Source: Siphonodentalium dalli
Taxonomy: Eukaryota > Mollusca > Scaphopoda > Gadilida > Siphonodentaliidae
Length of the DNA stretch: 64,000 nucleotides
NCBI GenBank assembly: GCA_032622095.1
Contig: CP136067.1
Location: 75,664,705 to 75,728,704 of the forward strand
Direction of reading: 5' to 3'
Position numbers and translations under genes: made by a program
Shown here: positions 44,345 to 56,149 of the stretch, one piece after another
Position numbering within the stretch: position 1 is the first letter of the stretch
Layout: each line of letters opens with the position of its first letter
Notes under the pieces: generated by a model
What the model saw: only the letters and a program-made list of their open reading frames with translations
Database searches by the model: none
What the model was told of the DNA's origin: nothing

Positions 44345-45326
44345 GCATTCCAGAGATCCGTCGCCGAGGGATGAATTATTTCTTTAAAATGTGTTTATAT
44401 TTGTTATTTCAAGTTTGTTGTGGGGGGGGGGGGGGTAATATGTCTCATGTAAGCAAGCAAATATTGTGAGTTCACTTACCTGTTGAAATTACGATAATCC
44501 AAATAAACCAAACCAAACCATTAGATACTATTTCTTTTTGGACCTGCTGTTGCGTTATAAATTATTAAACGTATCTATGGTTTGTGCTAAGTTGGGTGTT
44601 ACATATGGGTTCATCATGTAACATTTTAAAGTATTTTAAGAGTTTGTAGTCGGTAGCCATGTTAGTTACACGAACATTACATTGACGAGCAATCGTACAC
44701 TGCACTCTGCATGACACCCATGCCTCATTTGTTTGTTTTTTTTGGGAGGGGGTCTGCTTCTGAGAAACAATTGTGAGGTCTTTCTGTGCATCTAGTTGAT
44801 CAGTTTATCATAATATTGTAAACCGACAGTAGTTTATTGTGAAAGACAGAAATGTGGTAGTGCTTTATGAGCTTGTGTTTATAGAGAAAAATAAAGACAG
44901 CTGTTTGTGAGAAAGTAATAATAATTATGTTGCTCATCCCAAAATCCTAAACCTCGTTCTTATGTTGAATTCCTATACATATACACTTACTCCGGTTATC
45001 AACGCATGCATCCCTCGAAATATGAGAGTACATGCTCACAGTTAGCTCGGTGCTATTCAAGAAGTGAATATAGTTTGGGTGCGCTTTTTTGAAGGATATG
45101 ACGTTGTGGGCGCTGAGCACACTAAATGAGCGCGAACGACCACAGCGCCGTATCCCTCAATGAAACACACCCAATTTATATTCATTTCTACATGTATACA
45201 TAATTTTATTTATTTTCATAAATACAGCTGAAAGTATATATATTTTTTTCTGAAATTTGTCCGCAGTATATATGGAGAATATACCATGAGACATTTGATG
45301 TTAGAATATGATGTCCATGGACGTAC
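44345..45326. other. Intron sequence, no gene
   Basis: A (G)n tract at 44420-44435 is the only simple feature. A donor-like ACTTAC|CTG near 44474 (minus strand) has no convincing exon beside it. Confidence 0.4.
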
Positions 45327-45380
45327 CTCCAATTTATTCTTGAACAGCGATGAGCCCATAGCCACAACCTTCAGAAGGGC
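45327..45380 (-). CDS. HVCN1: Hv1-like channel, S2 inner-half exon
   Basis: A 54-bp minus-strand micro-exon with acceptor TTTCGTTGCAG and donor GAG|GTACGT, phase 0 at both ends. It encodes ALLKVVAMGSSLFKNKLE. The Lys of ALLK aligns with human Hv1 K157, and the final Glu aligns with E171 just before S3. The preceding residue, from the 51628-51989 exon, is Gln where human Hv1 has E153. Dropping the exon would delete the S2-S3 link but keep the frame. The VAMG...NKLEVFD sequence also resembles the Hv1 relative TMEM266. Confidence 0.85.
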
Positions 45381-45944
45381 CTGCAACGAAACACCTTGCA
45401 ATTAATTTTACAATTTAACCTGATTTAACTGGGAAAAATGGCTCAATATGCTATTTGGTTTTAACCCATCGTAATGGATTGATGTTCATTGTGCCTTCAG
45501 TGCTAGGCCGTGTGGTGCTGATGGTTTATTATTCAGAGGATTCGACAATTCGAGGGTACAATAGTCTTCGAACTCATCTATTAGTATGGTTGTTAGAGAG
45601 TTAGATCGAGAAAAAAATTGGTAGAGCACTTTTTTTTGTCTCATTCGAAGTAGTGTGTCCTATATAACATATACAAAATTCAACATGGCGTCCAAAATGG
45701 CAGTAGACTGTTGGTATCGAAAAATACTGAATTTTTGCAATAGTAATACATTGAAATATACAAAATAATGCCTAGTCGTAAACCATAGCTGTAGAATGTC
45801 TGTCCCAAAATGGCCACCAAAATGGAGAAAAAAATCGAATGAAATTCAGATGTTTGTAAAACTAAACACAAACGTTCCAATTCTGCGAGGAAGATTGTTT
45901 GAGATTATAACAGAAACATTCGATTAAATAATAAATAATTGTCT

Positions 45945-47240
45945 CCAATGTATATCGCGATAGAGCAAGCGAAAGCAGGGTCTCATACAACGGTTAAATC
46001 TGGACTTTTGGGCGCTCAGAAGTGGACAAACAACGCAGTTTTGCATGTCCTATTTATCTTGAATGGTGTAATATACGTGTAATCACACAGTTAAATGAGT
46101 TTTTAGCAGGGATGTATTGATTCTGTGACCTTTTCTATATGTCTCATGATTGGGATCGACAATCTCTTATTTTGATATCTACAAAAACAAACGTTTAAAA
46201 ATTCATTGCTAAATATCAGTATGAAATATATTCACAGATTACTGGGTTAAATGTGTAGATCCTATTGGCCGTGTCTCAAAACAGTAGTCAGAGTTGCCTC
46301 CGATCAAGTGACGAAACACGAATATTTTTTATTTGATCACAATAATGAATGGTGGTATACTATGAACACAAAGGAGTACCATATTATACTATCTTCAATT
46401 AACTATAAACATGACCAAAGTTACTCAGTGACAGAGACTGTGTTTATAGCGGGAAATTATATTTGGTTATATTCACCAAGGCCACACACATGCGAAAGGT
46501 ACTATGTTTTCGGCAACCGCATTTTCCCCTTTTCTCTAATGTTGCATACATGTACAGCTGCTGCACACAAAAATACAGAGCAACATCGTTAGAATGGGCA
46601 ACGCTGAAATAACAGCTTTATATGCTGATCACCTGCTATTTAGTACGTGTGTGGTATTGGTAAGATATTTTCAAACAACAAGCTACTAAAGCGAATACTG
46701 TTCATTGCGTTGTAGCATATTTCTGTTGTAAAGTGCCGACTGAGTAATTCGGAAAAAAATATCTACTATGAAACCGGTTTGGTAGCGGCATGAACATTGG
46801 TCTTCCATAAAATGCTCGATGTACCTTCTCTTGATCTGGTGAGATGGGGTGCTAATCTATTAAAGAGATGAGTGTTTCATTACTGAATAATTAATCATCA
46901 TATCGAATGAAACTACCACGCACTCTGTGGCGAAACACTACTTCGTGTGTTGCACTCCCGAAATTATAATATTTGGCCGTCTGTTGCATGTATTCTAAGC
47001 AGAAAACATGAACTTTAAAGACGTAAATGACCGGGTTTGACTTGCGTTGCAGTGACCGATAAATCCTTCAGATGGATCTGCTTTAGTGACCTGTGTACGT
47101 TTAAAGATATTTAACAACAGACTTCTATATTACCAATACGTATTTTCACTCCCATGTGGTTACCCAATATGTTGCTTTCGTATTGGCATGGCTTGGAGTT
47201 GCGGCATTTTGATAGCAATTTAATGGCCGCGATTGTATTA
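45945..47240. repeat. Right arm of the long inverted repeat
   Basis: Reverse-complement partner of 34690-36180. Landmarks: CATACAACGGTTAAATCT (45986), GCCTCCGATCAAGTGACGAA (46295), GGTGAGATGGGGTGCTAATC (46839) and TATTACCAATACGTATT (47129). The two arms enclose about 9.8 kb holding exons 45327-45380, 42947-43082 and 37135-37250. Confidence 0.75.
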
Positions 47241-50200
47241 TTTTCTGTCCGTGTCACTCTATTCGCTCCAGTACTCTCATTTCAAACAAACTGGTATGAC
47301 AGCGTAATTCCTATGCCACAAGTTTTATCCGGTTGACGCCCATTTTGGGATAACACGGCCACACTATGTTGTGCCGACAAAGAAATATCTTGTCTCAATA
47401 TAATGCTTTCGTATAAAAAAAAAACAAACCCCAGTCTGAAGCGACAAAAGTTACAGCATACATGTAGGTCAATGTAATCAGTCTACGGCCAATCTTTTAT
47501 GCTCACAATCTTAATAAACATTAGATTATTGTTATGAGGACATGCCATGGTCCATCAGCTCAAACATTTCGTTCTAACGTGAATATTATACGATTAGATT
47601 TCCATTATTCCATAATCACATTCTAAAAAAAACATTGTTGAAAACGCCGCACGCGAAAGATCCGCAATACATTTATGCATTACCCCCATGATATACACCA
47701 ACGCACAGAATTGATAAACATGATGAATTGCCGAGTATTATCCCCCGACGCTCTTATAAAAGGAGTTATTACTCCAAGCATCAATTATAATTGTAGAAGC
47801 AGGTCTAAAACTGATCAAATCGTCTGGAAGATTTGCGACTTGTTATGAGCTCCTGCAAAATCAATGAAAACTATGATCCCACACGCCCCAATATCTCTTT
47901 ATCCTATATTTTTACATCCAACCAATTCATCCCTTCACTGTTATCAATTTTCCAAAGTGGTCAACATCGCAGATCATACAGATCACACTTCCCTATCCAC
48001 TTTGATTAGACGTGTCCTCACCCAATAACTCGAAGTATGTGTGTATAAGTATAAATACCCCATCACACACTTAGAACTCACACACATACACACATACATA
48101 TATATATTATAACATTTTAAACTTAAGAATTGTGTTGTGAATTTGCAATTACGTCTTTCTCTGTAACGACAACTGTTTGGAATCATTCCATTTATTTTTG
48201 ATAACTTCAACTAATACCAGTATTCGAAAGAAAAGGGCAACGCAAATTGGTTGGTTATGACCTGATAATACATCATCCGTCAACATAAATGGTGGTCAGG
48301 AAAAGTGGTTTGTCCAATCCTCACAAAATATTAAGATTTTACCTCCTGCGAATATGGGATATGTTTGGTCTGAGCTGCCGATACTGTATGTAGTTTCCCA
48401 GACCTTCGCGTCCATTAACAACAACAAGAAGAAACGACAACATGTGCTATTAATACCAATACAGTCTATTTGCAGATCAGAATAGGCTTTTCCCCAAAAA
48501 GACTATTGTTATAAACAACATATAGCATAAAGTAGGCAACTAATTTCAAATTAGAACATATTAAACAAAACAAAAGCATTTAGCTACTGCAAGTCTGTTT
48601 CCCTCAAAATCATCGACAATATATAATGATGTAAAACGTAAGCCTCTAACGCAAAGGAGGAACATGCAGTATAGTAACCTGCAAATACCACACCAACAAT
48701 CCACCCACTCTCGCGAGACATTGGGGTAAAAAACTAAATCGGTAACTAGACCACATAAAGTCGTGGATTATTCACAAGAAGCTACTGGAAAATCAGAAAT
48801 GATATTCCCTGGCTAGTTAAAGGCCAGACACACATCGGAAAATAATGGTCTTTGAACAGCTGGCAAATAAGAAACTTTATTTCACTGTGTTTTTAAGATC
48901 ACATCTATGCACAAGTACACACAGTCAGCAGATGGAGTGGACCCGAATTTGTTTGGTCTCAAAGCTAATTACTGTTGATTTCATTAGTATAGTGATCTCC
49001 GTTCAAGAAGATGACAAGTGCCAGACCAAAAACGTTTTTAAACCCTCTTTTTCCGCAGTGACTACCATCTGTCCATATATATTATTGTCATTTCCAAATG
49101 TACTGTGATTATCATTCGCGTGAAAAACGTGTTTAACCCTCTACTGCCAAGGTCAACCTGTAAAATAGTCTAAACTACCGAGTCATTCGAGTGATTTGCA
49201 TTGGTAGTTATATTGTTTTCGTGGTGAACGATCAGGTGTGTGCACATTATGATATATTTCACTGCATGTCAAGTAATATTGAGTTTTTAAAGTGTATATA
49301 TATTCTGTATTGACCATTCCACTGCCAATTATCGTAAAATAGCTTGTCCTTTGCAACGAATAACATAATTATACAAGTCAGCAAGTATTATGTTAATCAT
49401 CAGATGTATCCTCATCTGGTGAATCGCTACTGCATTTATCGTTCTGCTTAAAGTCTTATCCTGCATCGCAGCGACAAAACATGGTACAGCTTAAATGATT
49501 TTTCATACATAATTATCTAGCCGATTTAGAGTTCCAGCATCTGGAAAATACTACTAGTTGCCAGTTGTGTTTCCTTTAAGAACATGATATGTTTGAACAC
49601 AGTCTTGTTTACTAAATCTTTAGACCAATCGAATTTCACGGGATTAATATCCCACACCATACATTTTTTTCCAGATGCACATCTGGTAGTGTGCCCTCAA
49701 TACGTTGGCACCAAAAGCTTCATTTGTAAGAGGTAAGGAATTTAGTTTTAGTTCGGAAACCCGACTGGCTCGAGATGTTTTCGGTTTCTGTGATTATAAC
49801 CTTGCAGTTATTATATTTTGATATATTATATCTCGCCGATTATGCTGTCATGAATCGATAATTTACACAGTTACTCTGGATGCGCGAATAGAAACCCCTT
49901 AATACACACTTGTTCAGTCTCTCGAAGTCTCCATTTACGGTTGTGACTACGGCATATATATGCAACATTTTGAAGCAAACACATACATCATGGAAGTTGT
50001 GGATAACGTTACTGAACTCGCATATAACTGCATATAACTTGTGCATATAACTTGTATGGCAATCTTATATATGTACTGAAATGGGTAATGCTACTAATTG
50101 ATGTTTTTAATACAATGCTTTTCTGGAACAAAAGCGAAAACTAAGATCGCCGAAAATTTGATGAGTCTCCACCAAAAATGCACTTTCAAATGTCTGGTTG

Positions 50201-51512
50201 TGACCGTGTCACAATATATGACAGATAGACCTATTCATGAGAGCATTCTGAGTACTGTATATATAATATGTGATAACAAAAGGCATCACAATCAAAGTAT
50301 ATCTATAACATTTTGACATTATTACAGTAGGCCTGTACCAGACAACCAAAACATAGCAGCATTATGCATATGGGGATGTCATTGGTACATTTGTGGACAG
50401 TAGTGTGTGTGTGCCAAAACCGTAAAACATGTCGATCGTTATGACTACATAATCGAGTAGTTATCTCGGACAATTCCTCAAAGTTGATCCATGATTCTTA
50501 GAATATAAGTTTCTCCTATGTGCTGCAACTTTTCATTGCTGCAATGTAGACCACACATAGATGGCCATTTTGATGGCGATCTCAGAAGGTTTATTGTTCA
50601 AATATGTCCTATCAGTATTTGTCATTTACCGTCTAATGGGAATATTCGATATTAACTACCATCTTGGACGCCATGTTGAATTGTTAATTGTTCTCCAAAG
50701 AGGATATCAGCGAATTTTGGATAAATTTTTCTGCAGTGTCCTCTGTACAGAATGACACAGAACCGCCTTATTACCAATTTATTATAGGTCACCCACCCCA
50801 TCGACCAGACTAATTAATAGGTCCCATCAGACCTGCACCGGGTAATAAGATTTTCTGTCGGAAGACCATTCTATGAAGGGGGTAAACATTTATTTATTAT
50901 ATGATCGCCGCCATAGGTAGCATTCGCAAATGAGAAGCATGACTTTTCTATGTTTTGAAGACACCTTGTCCAATTTACAAGCCATGCATTAACTCACCCC
51001 GGCAACCCCTGAACATACTAAAGGATTTAAATATTGCTTAATGTAGTCATTTGGCCAATGTTTTGTGAGCAAACAGGCACAATTGTATTGAAATTAATTG
51101 GCCACAAAGTGCTCTTAAAGAAAATGTGAGGATTGCTGTCTCGAAATATGTTTGAAACTAGATTTCAGCGGACTATTTCTCTGTAAAATTGTCAACAAAC
51201 GATTCAGAGTCACATAATAATCACTAAATGATATCAAAATTCGAATTATTATCAATCCAAGGCTAAGTTATCCTTATTACTAGATGTTTAATACCATACG
51301 AGATCTTCCCACAATAGTACTGCAGATCATAGCTGCAGATCAAGGGGATTGTGCGACAATTAGTACTGCGAATTAAAGTATGTGAACATATGTATAATTA
51401 AAGTCGATGTGGGTACGTATTCGAGAACTATAATTCTTTGCTGTCGGTGGATCTTACAAGTTAGTATACGGAAGTGCATGTCACGGACTGGATAGTCGTG
51501 TCCTATATTAGC
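47241..51512. other. Large intron, no gene seen
   Basis: Frames of 60-88 codons (for example 48845-49108 and 50098-50316) lack motifs or splice context. Near 50560-50690, GATGGCCATTTTGATGG...GGACGCCATGTTGAATT resembles the CCATTTTGG repeat near 45690-45850. No RNA gene recognised. Confidence 0.4.
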
Positions 51513-51600
51513 GGTGTATGTGTGTGTGTGGGGGTGTGAATGAGGGTGTGTGTGCGTGGTTTTTGTTTGTGTGTGAAAGGGCATTGTGTGTGTGATTGTG
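51513..51600. repeat. Interrupted (TG)n microsatellite
   Basis: TGTGTGTGTGTGGGGGTGTG and similar runs to 51600, starting just past the donor of the 51628-51989 exon. Confidence 0.8.
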
Positions 51601-51627
51601 GTATCTACGACGGAATACCTCACTTAC

Positions 51628-51989
51628 CTGTAACATAATTATAGAGAGTATCAACACACTGGCATAATGCAGGTTGTGTGCTATTGAATGTAACAGGTCG
51701 TGTCCGATGTCATTATGTCCGTATTCACTCCCTAAAAACACGATATCTCTTTTCTTCCTGTGAGAATGTTGTTGTGTGTTACCAGTCACTACGTTGGTAC
51801 CATTGAACACACCTGGACGAAAATTGTTCAGTATGTTGTGCTTCAACTCGCGTAAGATTTTCAGAGCTCTGGTGAACGTAAGTGGGGTGGTTTCGTGGCT
51901 ATCTGTGGTACTGCTGAATAGACTGGGAACAAGCTCGCCCAATAACTCCGCTATATCCACCGAATCCATTTCCATTTCATGGAGCTCAA
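51628..51989 (-). CDS. HVCN1: Hv1-like channel, long S1-S2 loop and S2 start exon
   Basis: This 362-bp minus-strand exon runs from acceptor TGTTTAAATTTCAG to donor TTACAG|GTAAGT, entering after one codon base and leaving in phase 0. It starts ELHEMEMDSVDIAELLGELV, the end of S1 or what follows it. A long extracellular loop follows, with an N-glycosylation site (NGT in FNGTNVV) and a basic RKKRD patch. It ends with NLHYASVLILSIIMLQ, the outer half of S2. LHYAS aligns with human FHYMS (zinc-site H140), and the last Gln falls at E153. The loop is roughly 90 residues, much longer than in the human protein. The S1 exon, carrying the selectivity Asp (D112), was not found between here and 64000. Confidence 0.85.
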
Positions 51990-52489
51990 CTGAAATTTAA
52001 ACAATGGTTGATGCGGCCATCACATTCTTTAATTCATTTATTTCCGTAAGAAAACTTCCTGACAAATATTATGCAGACTCCGGGGTACAACATAACAGAT
52101 ATGAACAGAGGACATCTCTCCGAGTCCGGAAAAAGCTTCCGTGAATTAGTATCGATTTTATTTAAAATTTGTCCCATATGATTCCGGGACAATAAAAGGT
52201 GCTATTTCAGAACATGCATAGATACCACGAAAACATAATTCGAAGGCTGACGGTGAATACCAAGAATGAGAACGCTATCGTATTAGCCACCCTCAATCAA
52301 GGCAAATTAGCCACCCTCAATCAATTGTGCGCTTCAAGCACATTTGGTCAGGAAACATTTTGATTTATATATATTGTTTTAATATATTTGTTTTAAAGAT
52401 TGAATTCCTTGCTCAATTTAACAAAACCAATTTTATTTTATTTTTTTTAATTAAAATTTGTTTTAAAACTAATACCATTATAACATCCG
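51990..52489. other. Intron sequence, no gene
   Basis: CTATCGTATTAGCCACCCTCAA...TTAGCCACCCTCAATCAA is a short tandem copy at 52273-52325. Nothing else supported; no S1 exon recognised. Confidence 0.4.
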
Positions 52490-52584
52490 CCAGGGTACCC
52501 CGAGTCACCACACCAAATTTGTTTGAACTCGGTCCAGGGGTCTGAGAGAAAAATCTGGACAGATCCTACTTGTTTATATATATA
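52490..52584 (+). mobile_element. SINE/RTE 3' tail
   Basis: GGGTACCCCGAGTCACCACA, CCAAATTTGTTTGAACTCGG, TCCAGGGGTCTGAGAGAAAA and a TATATATAGATG end resemble the 3' tails of the 17783-27612 units (CCAAATTTGAGTCGGATCGGTC...). Body absent. Confidence 0.5.
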
Positions 52585-53170
52585 GATGACAAGCAGTTAC
52601 AGCACTATACCAGACTTGGATACTTTAGGTCTTGTGAGAGATCATCTGAGTTGAAAGACATGCAAATAGTTCACTGATTGGCTTGACAGATATTTTCTAC
52701 CCATTGATAGTCACATTAATGTTTGAGACTGTTACTCGCTCTTTTTCCATGCACACAATGATCTATGCATTTGTTACATCATGACAAGTTTACTTATATA
52801 TGCAAACTTAGGTCATTGCACAGGACACACACAATTCCATAATTTCTAACCATTTCCCGATTAGTCTGGCATTATGCCTTTCTGCCTTAACACTTTTGTT
52901 AGTCTACTGGAGCAACGTACCTCTGTTATAATAAATGACAAGCAGTCACCATGCCAGACTTGAATATTGTAGGTGTTGTGAGAGTAACCGATCATATGAG
53001 TTAATGACATGCAAATATTTCACTGATTGGCTTGATGCACTGATTTAGTGTGATGACAGTTATATTCTAGCCATTGATAGTCACATTAATATTTTAGACA
53101 GTTGCTCGCTCTTTTTCCATGCACACAATGATCTAGGCTTTAGTTACATCAAGACAAATTTGTTTATATC
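52585..53170. repeat. Direct pair of ~240-bp repeats
   Basis: ATGACAAGCAGT...CCAGACTTG...CAAATA(G)TTCACTGATTGGCTTG...CCATTGATAGTCACATTAAT...GCTCGCTCTTTTTCCATGCA...TTTATAT occurs at 52585-52800 and again at 52934-53170, about 349 bp apart, with modest divergence. Confidence 0.75.
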
Positions 53171-53668
53171 AGTTTTACATTTCTCGAAGCTTCTTTCCAA
53201 AGGGTGTCGGGAAGGAAATTTTTCACCACACCGCCCCATATTCAACATGCCATAGCTTAATGTCATCTCCACTAAGGCCCAAATGAGGTCATAGTAACAT
53301 AAATATGGTGTTTTTGCAGTTATAAATCCTTATAATATGTTTTAAACTGTTACAAATGTCAAATAAGGGCACAAAAGGTCTTTAGTAAAACTCAGCGGGA
53401 ACCTAATCGCCACCAGTTTAACATAGAACAAACGAAGCGCCCTGAAGCTGAGTTATGTAACATGCTTACGGTGGTCAGTTCACCAACATCGCGATTTCAA
53501 GCTCAAGTTCAACAGCTTTATTTATAAAGTCAGGCATTTTAAATTACAAACCTGAGCATTGAGCTCTTAACTGACTTGTAAAATAATGAATATGTACATA
53601 AACAGTAACGTGAATAAAACACAACCTATCTGAAAAATAAATTACATGTATATTAGCTAAGTAATGGT

Positions 53669-53756
53669 TAGAGCACAAGAATTGTTCTTTACCAGAATCA
53701 ATCGAGTCGGAGACGAGATTTATTCTGATAAAGAACAATTCGCGTGCTCTGACCGA
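53669..53756. repeat. Foldback hairpin, ~37-bp arms
   Basis: GGTTAGAGCACAAGAATTGT then TCTTTACCAGAATCAATC pairs with GATTTATTCTGATAAAGAAC then AATTCGCGTGCTCTGACC across a GAGTCGGAGAC loop. The layout is like the 11121-11284 hairpin, with a small palindromic loop. Confidence 0.75.
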
Positions 53757-54249
53757 CTTAGAGCACAATTGATCACACATAATGCAATAAACTGGAAATG
53801 TGCCGTGCGCTGGCCGCGATTGGACACAATAGCCGGTTAGCCACGCCCAAAAACGTGATTAACGTGAACTGAATGTGAATAGATATGTACGAAACAACAC
53901 GGACTGTTCCCACTTTGAAGCGCCCGTGCGATTTGTTTGTTATGAGTTGCGGGTGCCTAACAATGGGATAATCATTGAACTGTTTCTTCGCCAACTTTGG
54001 GAATTGGTGTACTTTACCAAAAATCAGGGAACGATTGCAACAATGGGATTGTGCTCTAAAATATTGTAAAAGACGAATAAAATCTCTGAGGACAGGTAGC
54101 CCTGACTCGATCAAAAGCGTAAGACACAAATATGTATATTATTCATATACAGCACAGTAATGTGCACAACAAGTCCATATTTCATTCCTGGATAACACGT
54201 TTTGTTCCATTCAGAGATACCAGTCCAGAAAGTGATGATTAAAATAAAA

Positions 54250-56020
54250 ACATACATATAATTAGGATATCCTACAGGCACTGCATTTACATTTAAAACC
54301 ATTCCAGGTTTCTAACATACATTCAAAGTCTTTCATCGTCTCTGCGGTTCTGCGTGACTCTGGAAGAGAATTCCACACTTTAGGTGCCATGAATCTAAAC
54401 GAGCTTAATCCGAAAGTAGTAGTATCAGGTGATGGCAGTTCCAGAGTCTCAGAATTTCTAAAAGAGTATGAACTATGTTTAAGTTTCACCAGGCAGTCCA
54501 AATAGGAAGGAGTACTAATGTCCTTCTTTAGTATTTTGAAAACTGTGAGTGCCATAAACCTGAGTCTTTAGAGATGTAGATGCTCACAGTTTGCAAGCTT
54601 TAGGAGAAAGTCATAATCAGATGTATAGTCGTTATAGATAAAACGAAAGGCTCTCTGCTGAATTTTCTCCAGCCTGTCGGTAGAAGACACACTGCAGAAA
54701 TGCCAGGTAAGAGGGCAGTAATTAAAATTTGAGAGGATGAAAGATTTGAAGATACATTTTTGGCCTGAGAGGGTCAGCATATGTCCAAGTCTCTTTAATA
54801 CATTTAGCTGCCTTGATGCATTTGAACATAGCGAATCAATGTGAGTGTTAAAAGTCAATTTACAGTCCAGAATTATACCGAGTAATTTCACTTCCTCGAT
54901 ACATGGGATAAGATGTGAAGCATTTACGCCAGTTATAGATTTACTTTTGGGACCCAATGATATTGCTTGGAACTTCTCTGGATTTGCCTTCATGCCATTC
55001 AGTGCGAACCACTCAATGAGATGAAGGCTATCAGATTCCAGAGTGCTCCCAACAACATCAGGGTCCTTGTGAGAGAAGGAAATTATGTTATCGTCTGCAT
55101 AATTATAAAGGGAGCAGTCCTTCACAAAGCAGAAAATGTCATTCAGAAAGATGTTAAACATGGTTGGGCCCATTATGGATCACTGTGGAACACCGTTGGT
55201 GATGCACCTCAAGGAACTCACACTGGAGCCAAGTTTAACGCATTGTCTGCGACCAGAAAGATAGCTCCCCATATAAGACACCGACTTTTCACAAAGATTA
55301 TATGCACGTAGTTTCTCTAACATAAGATCATGAGGTAGGCAATGAATAGCCTTTGAAAGGTCCATCATTACAGCGGCAACACTTTCATGTTTGCCAAGTG
55401 CCCTGCGCCAGTCTTCAATGGCACTTAACATTATGTCACTGCATCCATGATGCTTCCTAAAAGCTGAGAGAGCGGGGTTAAAATAGAATCAAAATGCATT
55501 TGTAGCTGTGTGAATTTATCGCTTTCTCAAATAATTTTGATATAGTAGGTAAAATACTAACAGGCCTGTAGTTTTCCTTACTCAAAATATAATTTTTCTT
55601 GTATATAGGTGTCACTTGAGCAACTTTAAGTGTATCTGTGAAAGCATCGACAGACAGAGAGTGGTTAAAAAGATTACTCAAAGGCACGTGGATTGCTGAG
55701 TTACATATTTTCAGCATTTTTGCTGAGATACCATCAATGCCAGTAGCCTTTTTTGAGTTTAGCTTACATATCTCTTTGGAGAAGAACTCTTCAGAGATTG
55801 GTTTCAGGCTAAAAGTCTCAGGTGAAATACAGTTCTCTTTAATTTTGACGATGCTTGTATGTTCCTTATTTTACAGGATGGTTCATGGGTATATTTGATG
55901 CAACGTCAATAAAAAATGAGTTGAATATTTCACAAACAGATTGTTGGTCAGTAATTAACTCACCATTTTCCAGTAATAATGTGCTTGTTAAATTCAATCG
56001 TGGTGTCTTGACAGTTGTTA
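54250..56020 (-). mobile_element. CR1-like LINE fragment
   Basis: On the minus strand a linker, a complete RT and the C-terminal tail are present, ending near 54262; the endonuclease is missing, so the copy is 5' truncated near 56020. No clear 3' microsatellite was seen. It abuts a Ty3/Gypsy relic on its right. Confidence 0.85.
54262..56020 (-). pseudogene. CR1-like LINE reverse transcriptase (broken)
   Basis: In order: LLLENGELITDQQSVCEIFN (linker), SKKATGIDGISAKML (RT start), VAQVTPIYKK, SKENYRPVSILPTISKLFEK, MMDLSKAIHCLPHDLMLEKL (motif A, with the usual SKAFDC Asp now His), CITNGVPQ-stop-SIMGPTMF (motif B), YNYADDNIISF (motif C), KLLGIILDCKLTFNTHI, and the tail PKVWNSLPES...TWNGFKCKCSACR. 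Breaks: a shift near 55880, another between about 55431 and 55478, TGA at 55180 where family members have Gly, and TAA at 54568. PKVWNSLP plus a CxCxxC tail is common among invertebrate CR1/Daphne-like LINEs. Confidence 0.85.
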
Positions 56021-56149
56021 CAAATTGCCCGCCCACCCATTACTTCCAGCTCTAGAAATTTCGTGGGATATACGGCCAGTTCAATTTGGACCAAGTGTTT
56101 TCCTTATTTGTGACAAATACGTGATATTTTCGTGGAAGTAAACATGGCG

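Noticed and set aside
44455-44475. Donor-like site (ACTTACCTG in plus sense) as another channel exon
   Set aside because: Exons 45327-45380 and 42947-43082 already join without a gap in the Hv1 alignment, and frames beside this site do not give channel sequence.
53773-54129. 118-codon minus frame
   Set aside because: No motif, no splice context and no repeat support; likely chance.
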